Of a stretch of DNA of 64,000 nt, positions 7,587 to 16,469 are shown piece after piece. The notes beneath the pieces were generated by a model that worked only from the letters and a program-made list of their open reading frames with translations, was not told the origin of the DNA and made no database searches. Source of the stretch: Saccharibacillus nicotianae (lineage in GTDB: Bacteria; Bacillota; Bacilli; Paenibacillales; Paenibacillaceae); contig NZ_JBHUGF010000011.1 of assembly GCF_042681745.1 (NCBI RefSeq), positions 620,001-684,000 of the forward strand, read 5' to 3'. The position numbers and the translations under genes are program-made. Each line of letters begins with the position of its first letter. The stretch's first letter is position 1.

Positions 7587-9095
7587 TTGCGTAAAAGCGT
7601 GCTAGGGGTATTAATTATCGTTATGTTATTTGGTCTGTATTATGTAGGATTTGATCTACTGGGTCCAACTACAGGCACGATTATTAGTATATTTTCAACA
7701 CTCAGCGTCATCTCAATCGGATTTATTATTTTTATAGATAATCGTCAGCCTGCGGTCACAATGGCATGGATTTTGCTGTTGGCTTTGTTGCCGGTAGTAG
7801 GTGTCTTTTTTTACTTCTGGTTTGGACAAAATGTATTTAAACGTCACAAGTATGAGAAGAAAGCCAAGCGAGATCGGCAAGTGTATCAGATGATTGAAAA
7901 TGCAGGCATGCTAACAGCACTGGATCTGTCTTCGTTGCGCGAAGATCATCAGCGATTACTACAATTGTCTCAACGATTGGCTGTTACCCCTGTCTCACAA
8001 GCGACCGAGACGACTATTTTGACCAATGGTGGACAGACATTTACTGCCCTGTTAGAAGCGCTAGAAGAAGCTGAACATCATATTCATATGGAATATTATA
8101 TTTATCGTGCAGATGATATCGGTACCCGGATTCAACAGATCTTAATCGAAAAAGCGCAAGCAGGTATAGAAGTTCGCTTTATGGTAGATGCTGTCGGAAG
8201 TATGCAGTTACCCCGTTTATTTCTACAAGAGATGAGAGAAGCAGGAGTGCAGGTAGGTATATTTGGCGAAGCGCGTATTTTACTATTATCCAGTCAGGTG
8301 AATTATCGTAATCATCGCAAAATTGTCGTGATTGATGGCAATATTGGCTTTATAGGTGGGCTCAATGTAGGCGATGAATATTTGAGTCGCAGTCAGACCT
8401 ATGGATTCTGGCGTGATACTCATATGCAGATCAAAGGCGAAGGGGTACGCACATTGCAGATTATCTTTTTACAAGATTGGTTGCATGTGACAGGAGAGAC
8501 GTGTCTCGATCAAGTATACTTTTCTCCGCGGTTGATCGCTTCTCAACATGGAGCAGTGCAGATGATTGCAAGTGGGCCGGATAATGATCTACGTGTACTC
8601 AAACATGTCTTTTTCTCAATGATTACCTCGGCGAAACAATCGGTCTGGTTAGCGACTCCATATTTTATCCCGGATGAAAGTATACTGACAGCACTGCGAA
8701 TGGCGGCTTTATCGGGATTAGATGTACGTATTCTTTTCCCGGGTAAGCCGGATAAACGACTTCCTTTTTATGCGTCTCATTCGTATTTTGTAACGTTGCT
8801 TGAAGCAGGTGTCCGTATTTATGAATATGAAAAAGGATTTTTACATTCCAAATTGCTTATTGTAGATGGCGAAATTGCCACGATTGGAACAGCGAATATG
8901 GATATGCGTAGTTTTCATCTGAATTTTGAAGTGAATGCTTTACTGGTAGAGACGGAAAGTGTACATCAGATGGTAGGAGATTTTGAACGTGATCTGAATT
9001 CTGCAAGCTTAATTATTCAAGATCGTTTTGCCCGTCGTAAAGTCATGCAACGTCTGGTGGAATCGGCAGCACGTCTTATTTCTCCGATGTTGTAA
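7587..9095 (+). CDS. cls: Cardiolipin synthase
   Basis: Membrane enzyme that condenses two phosphatidylglycerols into cardiolipin. Two N-terminal transmembrane segments (about residues 5-60) precede two HKD phospholipase-D motifs: NHRKIVVID near residue 242 and FLHSKLLIVD near 419, each followed by the conserved G/N stretch (GFIGGLN; GTANMDMRS). Length about 503 aa is typical. AGGAG at 7573-7577 is nine bases from the TTG at 7587 but only three from the ATG at 7581, so 7587 is preferred and 7581 remains possible. Appears monocistronic and ends at a bidirectional terminator. Confidence 0.92.
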   Translation: MRKSVLGVLIIVMLFGLYYVGFDLLGPTTGTIISIFSTLSVISIGFIIFIDNRQPAVTMAWILLLALLPVVGVFFYFWFGQNVFKRHKYEKKAKRDRQVYQMIENAGMLTALDLSSLREDHQRLLQLSQRLAVTPVSQATETTILTNGGQTFTALLEALEEAEHHIHMEYYIYRADDIGTRIQQILIEKAQAGIEVRFMVDAVGSMQLPRLFLQEMREAGVQVGIFGEARILLLSSQVNYRNHRKIVVIDGNIGFIGGLNVGDEYLSRSQTYGFWRDTHMQIKGEGVRTLQIIFLQDWLHVTGETCLDQVYFSPRLIASQHGAVQMIASGPDNDLRVLKHVFFSMITSAKQSVWLATPYFIPDESILTALRMAALSGLDVRILFPGKPDKRLPFYASHSYFVTLLEAGVRIYEYEKGFLHSKLLIVDGEIATIGTANMDMRSFHLNFEVNALLVETESVHQMVGDFERDLNSASLIIQDRFARRKVMQRLVESAARLISPML

Positions 9096-9200
9096 AAGGG
9101 GAATATACAATAGTATCTGCTGTGTCGCAGGATATGGCTCTATTTATCTCACCGTCGCTTCCTTTTCAAATGAATAATGATCAATAACAACTGTACTGTA

Positions 9201-9241
9201 TCAAAAAAAGCTGACCTTAAATAGAAAGGTCAGCTTTTTGA
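9201..9241. terminator. Bidirectional terminator between cls and the lipase
   Basis: AAAAAGCTGACCTT (9205-9218) pairs with AAGGTCAGCTTTTT (9226-9239), flanked by an A-run and a T-run, between convergent genes. Confidence 0.88.
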
Positions 9242-9250
9242 TATGTGCGA

Positions 9251-9859
9251 TTATTCTTCTAGCGCTGTTTTGATTAGACCACTAACAGAAGGGCTGTACA
9301 ATAATCCGATATGAGCCATACCGAACACACGAATATTGTTGGCTCCATCTAACATAGACAATTGATTGGCTACGATCTGATCATTGATCGTATAGATTGA
9401 AGTGACTTTGATTCCATCAGGTGCTCTATTAGTTGTTAAGCGATTAGCACCACCGATGGTAACTAATTTATCTACTTTCGACAGACCACCGTTGTTCAAA
9501 ATATAATACAGACTGTTAGCACCGCCCATACTATGCGCTACAATGTTTACTTTCTGGCTACCTGTTTGAGCCAACACTTCGTCAACTTTACGGCTGATCG
9601 TTGCTGCATTTAGCAGTTGATTACCACTTTTACTAGGCAGTTCAATCGCATATAGTTCGTTAGAAGACCATCCTTGACGGCTTAAATAGCTTTCTATGTA
9701 GGTAAAGTTACTAGCAGTTCCCCCGAGTCCATGCACAAAAATAACCGGTGTACGTGTTGTAGCAGCATTTGCTTGATGAGGTGCAAATGCGCCTACACTA
9801 CATACCAATACTAGCAATACAGTTAGCATCAAACGAAAAGATAAACTTATTTTTTTCAT
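9251..9859 (-). CDS. Secreted small lipase/esterase (LipA/EstA type)
   Basis: Minimal alpha/beta-hydrolase of the B. subtilis LipA family. A signal peptide (KK, hydrophobic core, cleavage near QANA-A at about residue 32) is followed by a mature enzyme of about 170 aa. Oxyanion motif VIFVHGLGG; nucleophile serine in AHSMGG (about Ser110); acid in INDQIV (about Asp160); histidine in MAHIGLLY (about His183). The frame opens at 9865, but the AAAGGGAG ribosome binding site is one base from that ATG and seven from the ATG at 9859, so the latter is used. Expected to hydrolyse short to medium acyl esters outside the cell. Confidence 0.9.
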   Translation of the reverse strand: MKKISLSFRLMLTVLLVLVCSVGAFAPHQANAATTRTPVIFVHGLGGTASNFTYIESYLSRQGWSSNELYAIELPSKSGNQLLNAATISRKVDEVLAQTGSQKVNIVAHSMGGANSLYYILNNGGLSKVDKLVTIGGANRLTTNRAPDGIKVTSIYTINDQIVANQLSMLDGANNIRVFGMAHIGLLYSPSVSGLIKTALEE

Positions 9860-9974
9860 AATCATTCTCCCTTTTGTGTTTGTATGAATACAGAAATTTA
9901 CTAAAATATGAGTTATTGTATAATGAAACCAAAGAGTTGTAAACCCTTTTCGATATTTTTAACTTTAGGTATCA

Positions 9975-10030
9975 CAAAAAGAACGATACTTTCTTTTCTA
10001 CAGGATTTGTAAACAAAGAAGTATCGTTCT
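9975..10030 (-). terminator. Terminator after the PLD-like gene
   Basis: GAACGATACT-T-TCTT (9981-9995) pairs, with one bulged base, with AAGAAGTATCGTTC (10016-10029). Read on the minus strand the stem is followed by TTTTT. Confidence 0.7.
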
Positions 10031-10089
10031 ATTGTAAGTTATCTATATATAGATCATCTTATCCGATGATCGCTTTAGGATAGAATTCA

Positions 10090-11601
10090 TTAGAAGGTAG
10101 TGAATCCCAGAATTAATTGTAAGCGATAAGCGATATCTTTAAGCCATGTACTATCTTCTTGATAAGCGCTCAAAGGTAAAGTATATTCTTCCCCTTTGTT
10201 GTTCCAGAGCATCGTAAAGTATTTGTTCACACTGGTCATTAACTTATTATCGCCTGGTGCAGAGATCCAGAAATCATTTTCCAGATTATAATCTTTGAGA
10301 TTACGCGGCGTAAAGTTAGATGAACCGCCAACAATCAGATCGTTCCCTGATGCTTTATCGATATACATCATTTTGGTATGGTACTGTTCATCAGTGGTGT
10401 TATACCAGCGTACATCGATTTTGCCACTGGAAGCATTTTTGAGTTCAGCAGCTACAGGACGGTTCGGGATACCAATTTTATCTTGTCCAAATGCATTTTG
10501 ATTGGGATCGAGAATCAGTTGGATTTTGACACCGCGTTTGGATGCTTCCATCAATTCGCTGGTGACATCTTTATCTGCTAAGTAGAACATTCCCATCCAG
10601 AGTGTATCGCCTTGCTTCGTGTCAGCAATTGCTTCAAGCAAGCGATCAAATACTTTACCTTCGGTAATATAACGAAGCTGTATTTCTCCTTTAGGTTTGG
10701 TAGCGTTACTCGCAGGTTCTTGATACGTAGGCAATTGCACTGAACTACCAGATAGATCAATAACCGCTTGTTCTGATTTTAAAATATCACCGATAATCGG
10801 CCCTTGCACTTCAAAAGCAACATTAGAGTGATACGCACTGGCATCATGAACATTACCTGTGGAGACAAGTGCACTATTTTCGGTAGCTACAACTTTACGA
10901 TGGTTGGCTTTGACATTAATCAGTTTTAGATAAGAACGGAATGTAACATCAGGGCCATCGGTCGCCATCATATTAGGAACCCATCCTTTACCTGCTTGTC
11001 CGAACCATTGGAAAAAGGTACGCCAGATCGCAGAGTATACCGGAGTAGAATCACGTAATGGATCGACATCTGTGAGCACGACATCTATTCCATTTTGTTT
11101 AAGCTTTTCCAGTAAGCCATTGGGGCCTGAATTATAATTCGTATTTACTTCATCTGTAATAAATACGACTTGGAGATTAGGCACCTGCTTTTTACGTTCA
11201 ATAAGCTTGTTCGCTAACCCTTCACTTAATTTAGGATACTTTTGCCCTTTATGTACATAATCGTTAAATAAGAATATATCAATAATCACATATTGTTGAG
11301 CGGAATCGATCATTTTAAGTATTCTGTCATAAATTTGTCGTTTTTGTGTAAATCGATCTCCTGTTCCAGGTGCAGGATAGGTCAGATCATAATAAAAGTT
11401 CACATGATCGACAGTGTAAATAGGACTCTCATAGGACACACCGGGAGGTAAAGGTTTGTTCGTCTGATAGATCATAACGGCGATAAGCCAGACGATCAGT
11501 AGTCCGAGGACATAACGCACCCAATGGGAACGTCGAAATCGACGGGGTGATTTACGCTGTGCAGCATGAATCGGTGATTGATTATTTGAAAAAGAATTCA
11601 T
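10090..11601 (-). CDS. Membrane-anchored phospholipase D-like protein
   Basis: About 503 aa with a basic N-terminus (KSPRRFRRSHW), one membrane anchor (VLGLLIVWLIAVMIY) and an extracytoplasmic part with two PLD domains. The second HKD motif is intact (HTKMMYID near residue 407). The first reads HRKVVATE near residue 237, with glutamate where aspartate is usual. The family includes phosphodiesterases and transphosphatidylases; the substrate is unknown. The frame is open to 11661, but GGAAGGGGA stands nine bases before the ATG at 11601, so the shorter start is chosen. Divergent from the carotenoid operon. Confidence 0.8.
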   Translation of the reverse strand: MNSFSNNQSPIHAAQRKSPRRFRRSHWVRYVLGLLIVWLIAVMIYQTNKPLPPGVSYESPIYTVDHVNFYYDLTYPAPGTGDRFTQKRQIYDRILKMIDSAQQYVIIDIFLFNDYVHKGQKYPKLSEGLANKLIERKKQVPNLQVVFITDEVNTNYNSGPNGLLEKLKQNGIDVVLTDVDPLRDSTPVYSAIWRTFFQWFGQAGKGWVPNMMATDGPDVTFRSYLKLINVKANHRKVVATENSALVSTGNVHDASAYHSNVAFEVQGPIIGDILKSEQAVIDLSGSSVQLPTYQEPASNATKPKGEIQLRYITEGKVFDRLLEAIADTKQGDTLWMGMFYLADKDVTSELMEASKRGVKIQLILDPNQNAFGQDKIGIPNRPVAAELKNASSGKIDVRWYNTTDEQYHTKMMYIDKASGNDLIVGGSSNFTPRNLKDYNLENDFWISAPGDNKLMTSVNKYFTMLWNNKGEEYTLPLSAYQEDSTWLKDIAYRLQLILGFTTF

Positions 11602-11686
11602 CTCTTTTGATCCCCTTCCGAAAGCGCAATTCATACACTTCCACCTATTCATTAACAACAAAACATTAATTTTGACGCAGGTTGAG

Positions 11687-11715
11687 TTGCAAACAGGGGT
11701 TCGGAAGTTTATATA
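11687..11715 (+). promoter_or_regulatory. Candidate promoter of the carotenoid operon
   Basis: TTGCAA (11687-11692), 17-bp spacer, TATATA (11710-11715), in the gap between the divergent PLD gene and the first crt gene. It matches the sigma-A consensus at 4/6 in both boxes, so it is only a candidate. Confidence 0.35.
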
Positions 11716-11784
11716 TTAATTATAGTAAAAGAAATCATATAACTTTACGTACTTATAAAATTCATTTTAGCAAAGGGGACTGTG

Positions 11785-13335
11785 ATGAAAGCCAATCATT
11801 CAACTCGAAAAGCAATTGTTATTGGAGCAGGCCCGGGTGGTCTTGCAGCAGGGATGTTACTTGCTAGTCAAGGATATGAAGTCAATATGTACGAGAAGCA
11901 GTCTGTTGTCGGAGGGCGTTCTTCCCAATTGAAGTTAGGGGAGTATCGTTTTGATCGCGGAGCTACGTTTTTAATGATGCCTCATTTAATTGAAGAGTTA
12001 TTCAGCGTATCCAAGCGTTCATTATACGATTACGTAGAAATGCAAGAGTTAACACCGATGTACAGCTTGCATTTTGGCGATAAAGTATTCCAACCTTCTC
12101 GTGATCGAGAAGATACGGCAGCGCAGATCGCCACACTTTTCCCCGGTGATGAAGCAGGGTATTATCGTTATTTAGAAGAAGAAGATGTGAAGCTGGAAAA
12201 AGTAATGCCACTATTACGCAGACCTTTTTCAAATCTGACCGATTATATGCGTGCAGATGTTTTTCGTGCTTTACCGAAGCTTCATCTCAATGATACGGTA
12301 TATGGACGGTTATCTAAATATTTCAAAGACGAGCGCTTAAAAATGTCTTTTGCTTTTCAAGCGAAATATTTAGGAATGTCTGCTTGGGATTGTCCGGGTA
12401 CATTTACGATATTGTCGTATTTAGAACATCGTTATGGACTTTTTCATCCCAAAGGCGGCATAAACGCTATATTCGAAAGTATGGCTAAAGTAATCTCTGA
12501 GCATGGAGGTCACGTACATACAGGTATAGGCGTGAAGCAAGTCATTACCGAAGGACGTACAGCCAAGGGGGTTGTACTGGACAACGGAGAGACTGTATAT
12601 GCAGATCATATCGTGATCAATGCTGATTTTTCGACAGCGATGAATCAGTTATTTGCACCCGGTGTATTGCATAAATATGCTCCAGATAAGTTAGCAGCTA
12701 AAAAGTATTCTTGTTCTGCGGCTATGCTTTATCTAGGTGTGGACGGAGCTGTAGATTTACCTCATCATTCCGTTCATTTCTCGGAAGATTATCACCGCAA
12801 TGTCGATGAAATTATGAAGCAAAAAACGTTGTCTGAAGATCCATCGATCTATGTGCATAATCCATCGGTATTAGATCCAACGTTAGCTCCTGCTGGCAAA
12901 TCATCACTATATATTTTGATGCCAACTCCGAACTTAACCGGTGAGACCGATTGGGAAGCGAAGCGTGAGCAGGTAAAAGAACAGATGTTATCCCGAGCAG
13001 AAATGATTCCAGAACTCGCGAACTTGCGCGAACGGATCGAAGAAATGAGCTTTTTCACACCACTCGATTGGGAACAGCAGTTAGATGTATATCAAGGGGC
13101 TACTTTTAATCTAACGCATCATTTGGATCAGATGATGACTTTCCGTCCGCATAATCGTTTTGAAGAATTAGACGGTGTGTGGCTAGTAGGCGGAGGAACC
13201 CATCCGGGTAGTGGATTACCGACTATTTTTGAATCTGCACGTATCAGTACCAGTATGATCTTTAAGCAGGATGGCATCGTGATTACCGATGAGATTCATG
13301 CCGATCAAGTGATGACCGAGGTTACTCATTCATGA
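11785..13335 (+). CDS. CrtI/CrtN-family carotenoid desaturase (copy 1)
   Basis: FAD-dependent amine-oxidase-fold enzyme of 516 aa. Rossmann motif VIGAGPGGLAAG at the N-terminus and C-terminal FAD motif GGGTHPGSGLPTIFESA. The middle stretch KYSCSAAMLYLG and the following EDPSIYVHNPS...LMPTPNL segment follow S. aureus CrtN (dehydrosqualene desaturase) well, so desaturation of a C30 polyene is the likely reaction. AAAGGGG precedes the ATG at 11785 by about six bases; a GTG at 11782 is less well placed. First gene of the operon; its TGA overlaps the next ATG (ATGA). Which desaturation step it performs cannot be assigned from sequence alone. Confidence 0.85.
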   Translation: MKANHSTRKAIVIGAGPGGLAAGMLLASQGYEVNMYEKQSVVGGRSSQLKLGEYRFDRGATFLMMPHLIEELFSVSKRSLYDYVEMQELTPMYSLHFGDKVFQPSRDREDTAAQIATLFPGDEAGYYRYLEEEDVKLEKVMPLLRRPFSNLTDYMRADVFRALPKLHLNDTVYGRLSKYFKDERLKMSFAFQAKYLGMSAWDCPGTFTILSYLEHRYGLFHPKGGINAIFESMAKVISEHGGHVHTGIGVKQVITEGRTAKGVVLDNGETVYADHIVINADFSTAMNQLFAPGVLHKYAPDKLAAKKYSCSAAMLYLGVDGAVDLPHHSVHFSEDYHRNVDEIMKQKTLSEDPSIYVHNPSVLDPTLAPAGKSSLYILMPTPNLTGETDWEAKREQVKEQMLSRAEMIPELANLRERIEEMSFFTPLDWEQQLDVYQGATFNLTHHLDQMMTFRPHNRFEELDGVWLVGGGTHPGSGLPTIFESARISTSMIFKQDGIVITDEIHADQVMTEVTHS

Positions 13336-14795
13336 AGCGTCGTGTAGCGATTGTAGGGAGCGGTATAGGAGGCTTAACAACGGCTTTACTGCTGAGTAAG
13401 CAAGGTGTGAATGTAACGATATTTGAGAAAAGTAATCGTGTAGGCGGTCGTATTGCTTTTGAATACGAAGGTGACGAACGGATCGATCAAGGGCCAACAA
13501 TTGTACTGCTACCTGAAATGCTTCATGGTATTATGGAAGAAGCAGGTGTATCTCGTGACAAAATTCCATTGATTGAATGTGATCCACTTTATCGGGTTCA
13601 TTATCCAGATGGCAAAGTACTTACCAAACACCGCAAGTCCGAGATTCAAGCGGAAGAAGTAGAACGCGTTTTTCCAGGACAGGGAGCTAATTTTAGTCGC
13701 TTTATGCGCGAAATGAGTCCATTGTTTAGCAGAGGACAAGCTTCATTTCTAGAACGTGATTTTCCAAACTGGAAACACTTTTTCACACCGGATAATTTAT
13801 CGTTAATGCTTAATCTTCGTGCTTATCGCAATCTAAGTAGCGCTGCTGGATTGTATTTCAAAAACGATCAGTTGCGTGAAGCATATTCTTTACAAAGTCT
13901 ATATATTGGCGGTATTCCTGAAAAATCACCGGGACTGTATACGATGCTTCCTTATGCTGAACATGCTTTTGGCATATGGATGATCAAAGGTGGATATGGC
14001 AGATTGCCTGAGATTTTGGCGCAAGAATTAGCAGAGCGCGGGATTGAGATTCAGTTGAATCGCACTGTAGAAAAGCTAGAAATCCAGAATGGAGTCTGTC
14101 TGGGTGTACAAGTAGATGGAGAACGACACCATTTCGATGCAGTCTTATATAATGGAGACTTCCCTAATATTTCAGCACTAATGGATAAAGAAATCACCAA
14201 ACCTCGTCGTACACCATACCAACCATCGTCTGGTTGTGTACTGATTTATGCGGGAACAAATCGTAGATGGGATGATATGCTAACCCATCAATTCTTTTTA
14301 CCACCAAGTCTAAATGACAGTCTTAGACAGGCGTTTAGTCAGCGACAATTGCCAGAAGATCCGGCTTTTTACGTATTTAATCCGGTAGCGGTAGATCCAG
14401 ATGCGGCGGCAGATGGACAAAGTGTATTGTACTTCTTGATTCCGGTGACAGATGAAGCAGGGATCGATTGGGAAAGAGATACTCCTCGTCTTGTCGAACA
14501 TGTATTAGAAGCAGCAGAACGTCGTGGATTCCCGGAACTTCGTTCTTCGATCCAATGGACCAAAGTACGTACACCCGCAGATGCATTACGTAGCGGATTG
14601 TATGGAGGCGGAAGTTTTGGGATTGCTCCAGTTATTGGACAGTCCGGTGTATATCGTCCACAGCCCAAGCCTTTTCCACATATTCGAGGATTGTATGCAG
14701 CAGGCGCTTCGGTTCATCCAGGCGGCGGCGTACCGATTGTTATGCAAGGAGCAAGGATGGCTGCACATCAAATGTTAAAGGAGTTGGGAATTTGA
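13332..14795 (+). CDS. CrtI/CrtN-family carotenoid desaturase (copy 2)
   Basis: Second FAD-dependent desaturase-like enzyme, 487 aa. N-terminal IVGSGIGGLTTALLLSKQG, then DQGPTIVLLPEM, which resembles the CrtN DMGPTIVMMP segment, and a C-terminal GASVHPGGGVPIVMQGARM. The stretch GLYTMLPYAEHAFGIWMIKGG also parallels CrtN. Probably works in series with copy 1, for example a further desaturation of the polyene or of a hydroxylated end. ATG overlaps the stop of copy 1 (ATGA), and its own stop overlaps the TTG start of the synthase, so the three genes are translationally coupled. Confidence 0.85.
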   Translation: MKRRVAIVGSGIGGLTTALLLSKQGVNVTIFEKSNRVGGRIAFEYEGDERIDQGPTIVLLPEMLHGIMEEAGVSRDKIPLIECDPLYRVHYPDGKVLTKHRKSEIQAEEVERVFPGQGANFSRFMREMSPLFSRGQASFLERDFPNWKHFFTPDNLSLMLNLRAYRNLSSAAGLYFKNDQLREAYSLQSLYIGGIPEKSPGLYTMLPYAEHAFGIWMIKGGYGRLPEILAQELAERGIEIQLNRTVEKLEIQNGVCLGVQVDGERHHFDAVLYNGDFPNISALMDKEITKPRRTPYQPSSGCVLIYAGTNRRWDDMLTHQFFLPPSLNDSLRQAFSQRQLPEDPAFYVFNPVAVDPDAAADGQSVLYFLIPVTDEAGIDWERDTPRLVEHVLEAAERRGFPELRSSIQWTKVRTPADALRSGLYGGGSFGIAPVIGQSGVYRPQPKPFPHIRGLYAAGASVHPGGGVPIVMQGARMAAHQMLKELGI

Positions 14796-15673
14796 AATCC
14801 ATCCGAAAAGCTGATTTGCAAAATTGTGAGGAAATGATTCGTCATGGATCGTCATCGTTTTATTACGCATTTAGCTGGCTCCCAAGTCCGCAAAAAGAAG
14901 CAGTTCATGTGATTTATGCTTTTTGTCGAATGATCGATGATAGTGTAGATGAACCCGAACAATCGTTATACAGTATTCATGAACTGCAAGCGTTGTTTAA
15001 CCGATTGGAATCAGCAGAAGGACACTTTATTTGGCCTTCTTTACGTTGGTTATTTAGTGAATTTCCGGGATTATCCAAAGACCCGTTTCGTCGTCAAATG
15101 GACGGTCAAACGTATGACCTAACATTTACTCGTTATTCCACGATGCGCGAATTAGAGCATTATTGTTATCTGGTAGCCGGAACAGTCGGCGAGATGTTAC
15201 TGCCTGTACTGAAAGGTGAACATAGTGATGAGATTCGTCATTCAGGTATCGCACTTGGCAAAGGAATGCAGATTGTCAATATTATGCGTGATATTGGAGA
15301 AGATGGCAGACGGGGTAGACGTTATATTCCGCTTGAATTGTTGCAACGACATCATTATACAGAAGAAGAACTGGAAGCCGGTGTGATCGATGATCGTTTT
15401 CGCGCGTTGATGGATGAACTGCGCTTTTTAGCAGAGCAGTGGTTTGCAACAGGTCTTGGCGATCTGGCTGCATATCCTCAGACCAGCGCATTTACTGTAG
15501 AGTTAGCAGCTACTTTTTATGCGGGGATTATGGATGTCATTGTAGAAAATAAATACGATGTATTCACTCAGCGTGCTTATGTTACAGATGAACAAAAGCG
15601 TGATATGTTAATCGGAATTGCGATGAGACATGGATTTACTACAGATATGCTCAAGCGATCGGTGGTTTCTTAA
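14792..15673 (+). CDS. crtM: Dehydrosqualene synthase-type (CrtM) prenyl synthase
   Basis: Head-to-head condensation of two prenyl diphosphates, the first step of the pathway. 293 aa. Both aspartate-rich Mg-binding motifs are present: DDSVDE at residues 49-54 and NIMRDIGED at about 163-171. The segment SSSFYYAFSWLP aligns with SKSFSYAFDLLP of S. aureus CrtM; Phe27 occupies the place of CrtM Phe26, known to restrict the product to C30, whereas C40 synthases have a smaller residue there. A C30 dehydrosqualene product from FPP is therefore predicted. TTG start overlapping the previous stop (TTGA), with AAAGGAGT just upstream. Confidence 0.88.
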   Translation: MKSIRKADLQNCEEMIRHGSSSFYYAFSWLPSPQKEAVHVIYAFCRMIDDSVDEPEQSLYSIHELQALFNRLESAEGHFIWPSLRWLFSEFPGLSKDPFRRQMDGQTYDLTFTRYSTMRELEHYCYLVAGTVGEMLLPVLKGEHSDEIRHSGIALGKGMQIVNIMRDIGEDGRRGRRYIPLELLQRHHYTEEELEAGVIDDRFRALMDELRFLAEQWFATGLGDLAAYPQTSAFTVELAATFYAGIMDVIVENKYDVFTQRAYVTDEQKRDMLIGIAMRHGFTTDMLKRSVVS

Positions 15674-15674
15674 T

Positions 15675-16469
15675 ATGGGATGGTTATTTTGGATCTGGTA
15701 TAGTATCGGAGCTGTCTTATTATTAACTGTAGGCGTACCGAAAGTATTGGATTTCTCAAATGGACTTTTTCTCGTCTTTTATGCATTATATGCGCTCTAT
15801 TTAATTCATAGGGCAGAACTTTTTAATGGAATGTCCGACCAGTCAGTCAGTAATGCTACCAGACCTTTATGGTCACGCCTTATCGTATCTGGCGTGATCA
15901 TCTGGTTCGGTGGTATGGCATTAGAATGGCTTGGAGTACATAGTGGTTGGCCGTTTGGAGAATACGAGTATACATCGGTTCTAGGCGCTCTTATATATGG
16001 TGTACCATGGACGCTAGGATTTGCATGGATAGGTGTTGTCGCAGGAGGCGTACTGTTAAGCAGCTCTTCCAAGCATCAATCTGCGTATAAGTCAGCGATA
16101 TCAAGCAAAGGTAGCTATCAATTACTGCGTGCTTGCAAAGTAGGCATCTGGATTATTTTGCTAGACCTTGTGCTTGATCCGGTAGCTCATGCACGTGGGT
16201 TCTGGCACTGGGCAGAAACAGGCGGATTTTATGGTGTACCGTGGAGTAATTTTGTCGCATGGTTTGTTGTAGGTGGGCTGTTATCGATGGTGTTACCACG
16301 ATTGATACTGACGGTACGAATTTTGCGCCATGCGACTTTTTTGTATCAAGGGATGTTGTTGTTATTTGGTTTGCTGGCTTGGCAAGCTGGTATTGGCGGT
16401 TCGATGATCGCTACATTGATCGGAATAGTCTTGGCAGAAGGGAATTACCGTTATGATACCCGCAGGTAA
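15675..16469 (+). CDS. CruF-type carotenoid hydratase family membrane protein
   Basis: Integral membrane protein of 264 aa with about seven to eight helices, of the Caroten_synth (formerly DUF422) family that includes CruF, a carotenoid C-1',2' hydratase of acyclic psi-ends. Family features visible: EWLGVHSGWPFGEYEY, GVPWTLGFAW and DLVLDPVAHARGFWHW followed by FYGVPWSNFVAW. Such an enzyme would place a tertiary hydroxyl at C-1, giving the downstream glycosyltransferase its acceptor. The ATG at 15675 is two bases after the crtM stop; an upstream in-frame TTG inside crtM is unlikely. Confidence 0.75.
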   Translation: MGWLFWIWYSIGAVLLLTVGVPKVLDFSNGLFLVFYALYALYLIHRAELFNGMSDQSVSNATRPLWSRLIVSGVIIWFGGMALEWLGVHSGWPFGEYEYTSVLGALIYGVPWTLGFAWIGVVAGGVLLSSSSKHQSAYKSAISSKGSYQLLRACKVGIWIILLDLVLDPVAHARGFWHWAETGGFYGVPWSNFVAWFVVGGLLSMVLPRLILTVRILRHATFLYQGMLLLFGLLAWQAGIGGSMIATLIGIVLAEGNYRYDTRR

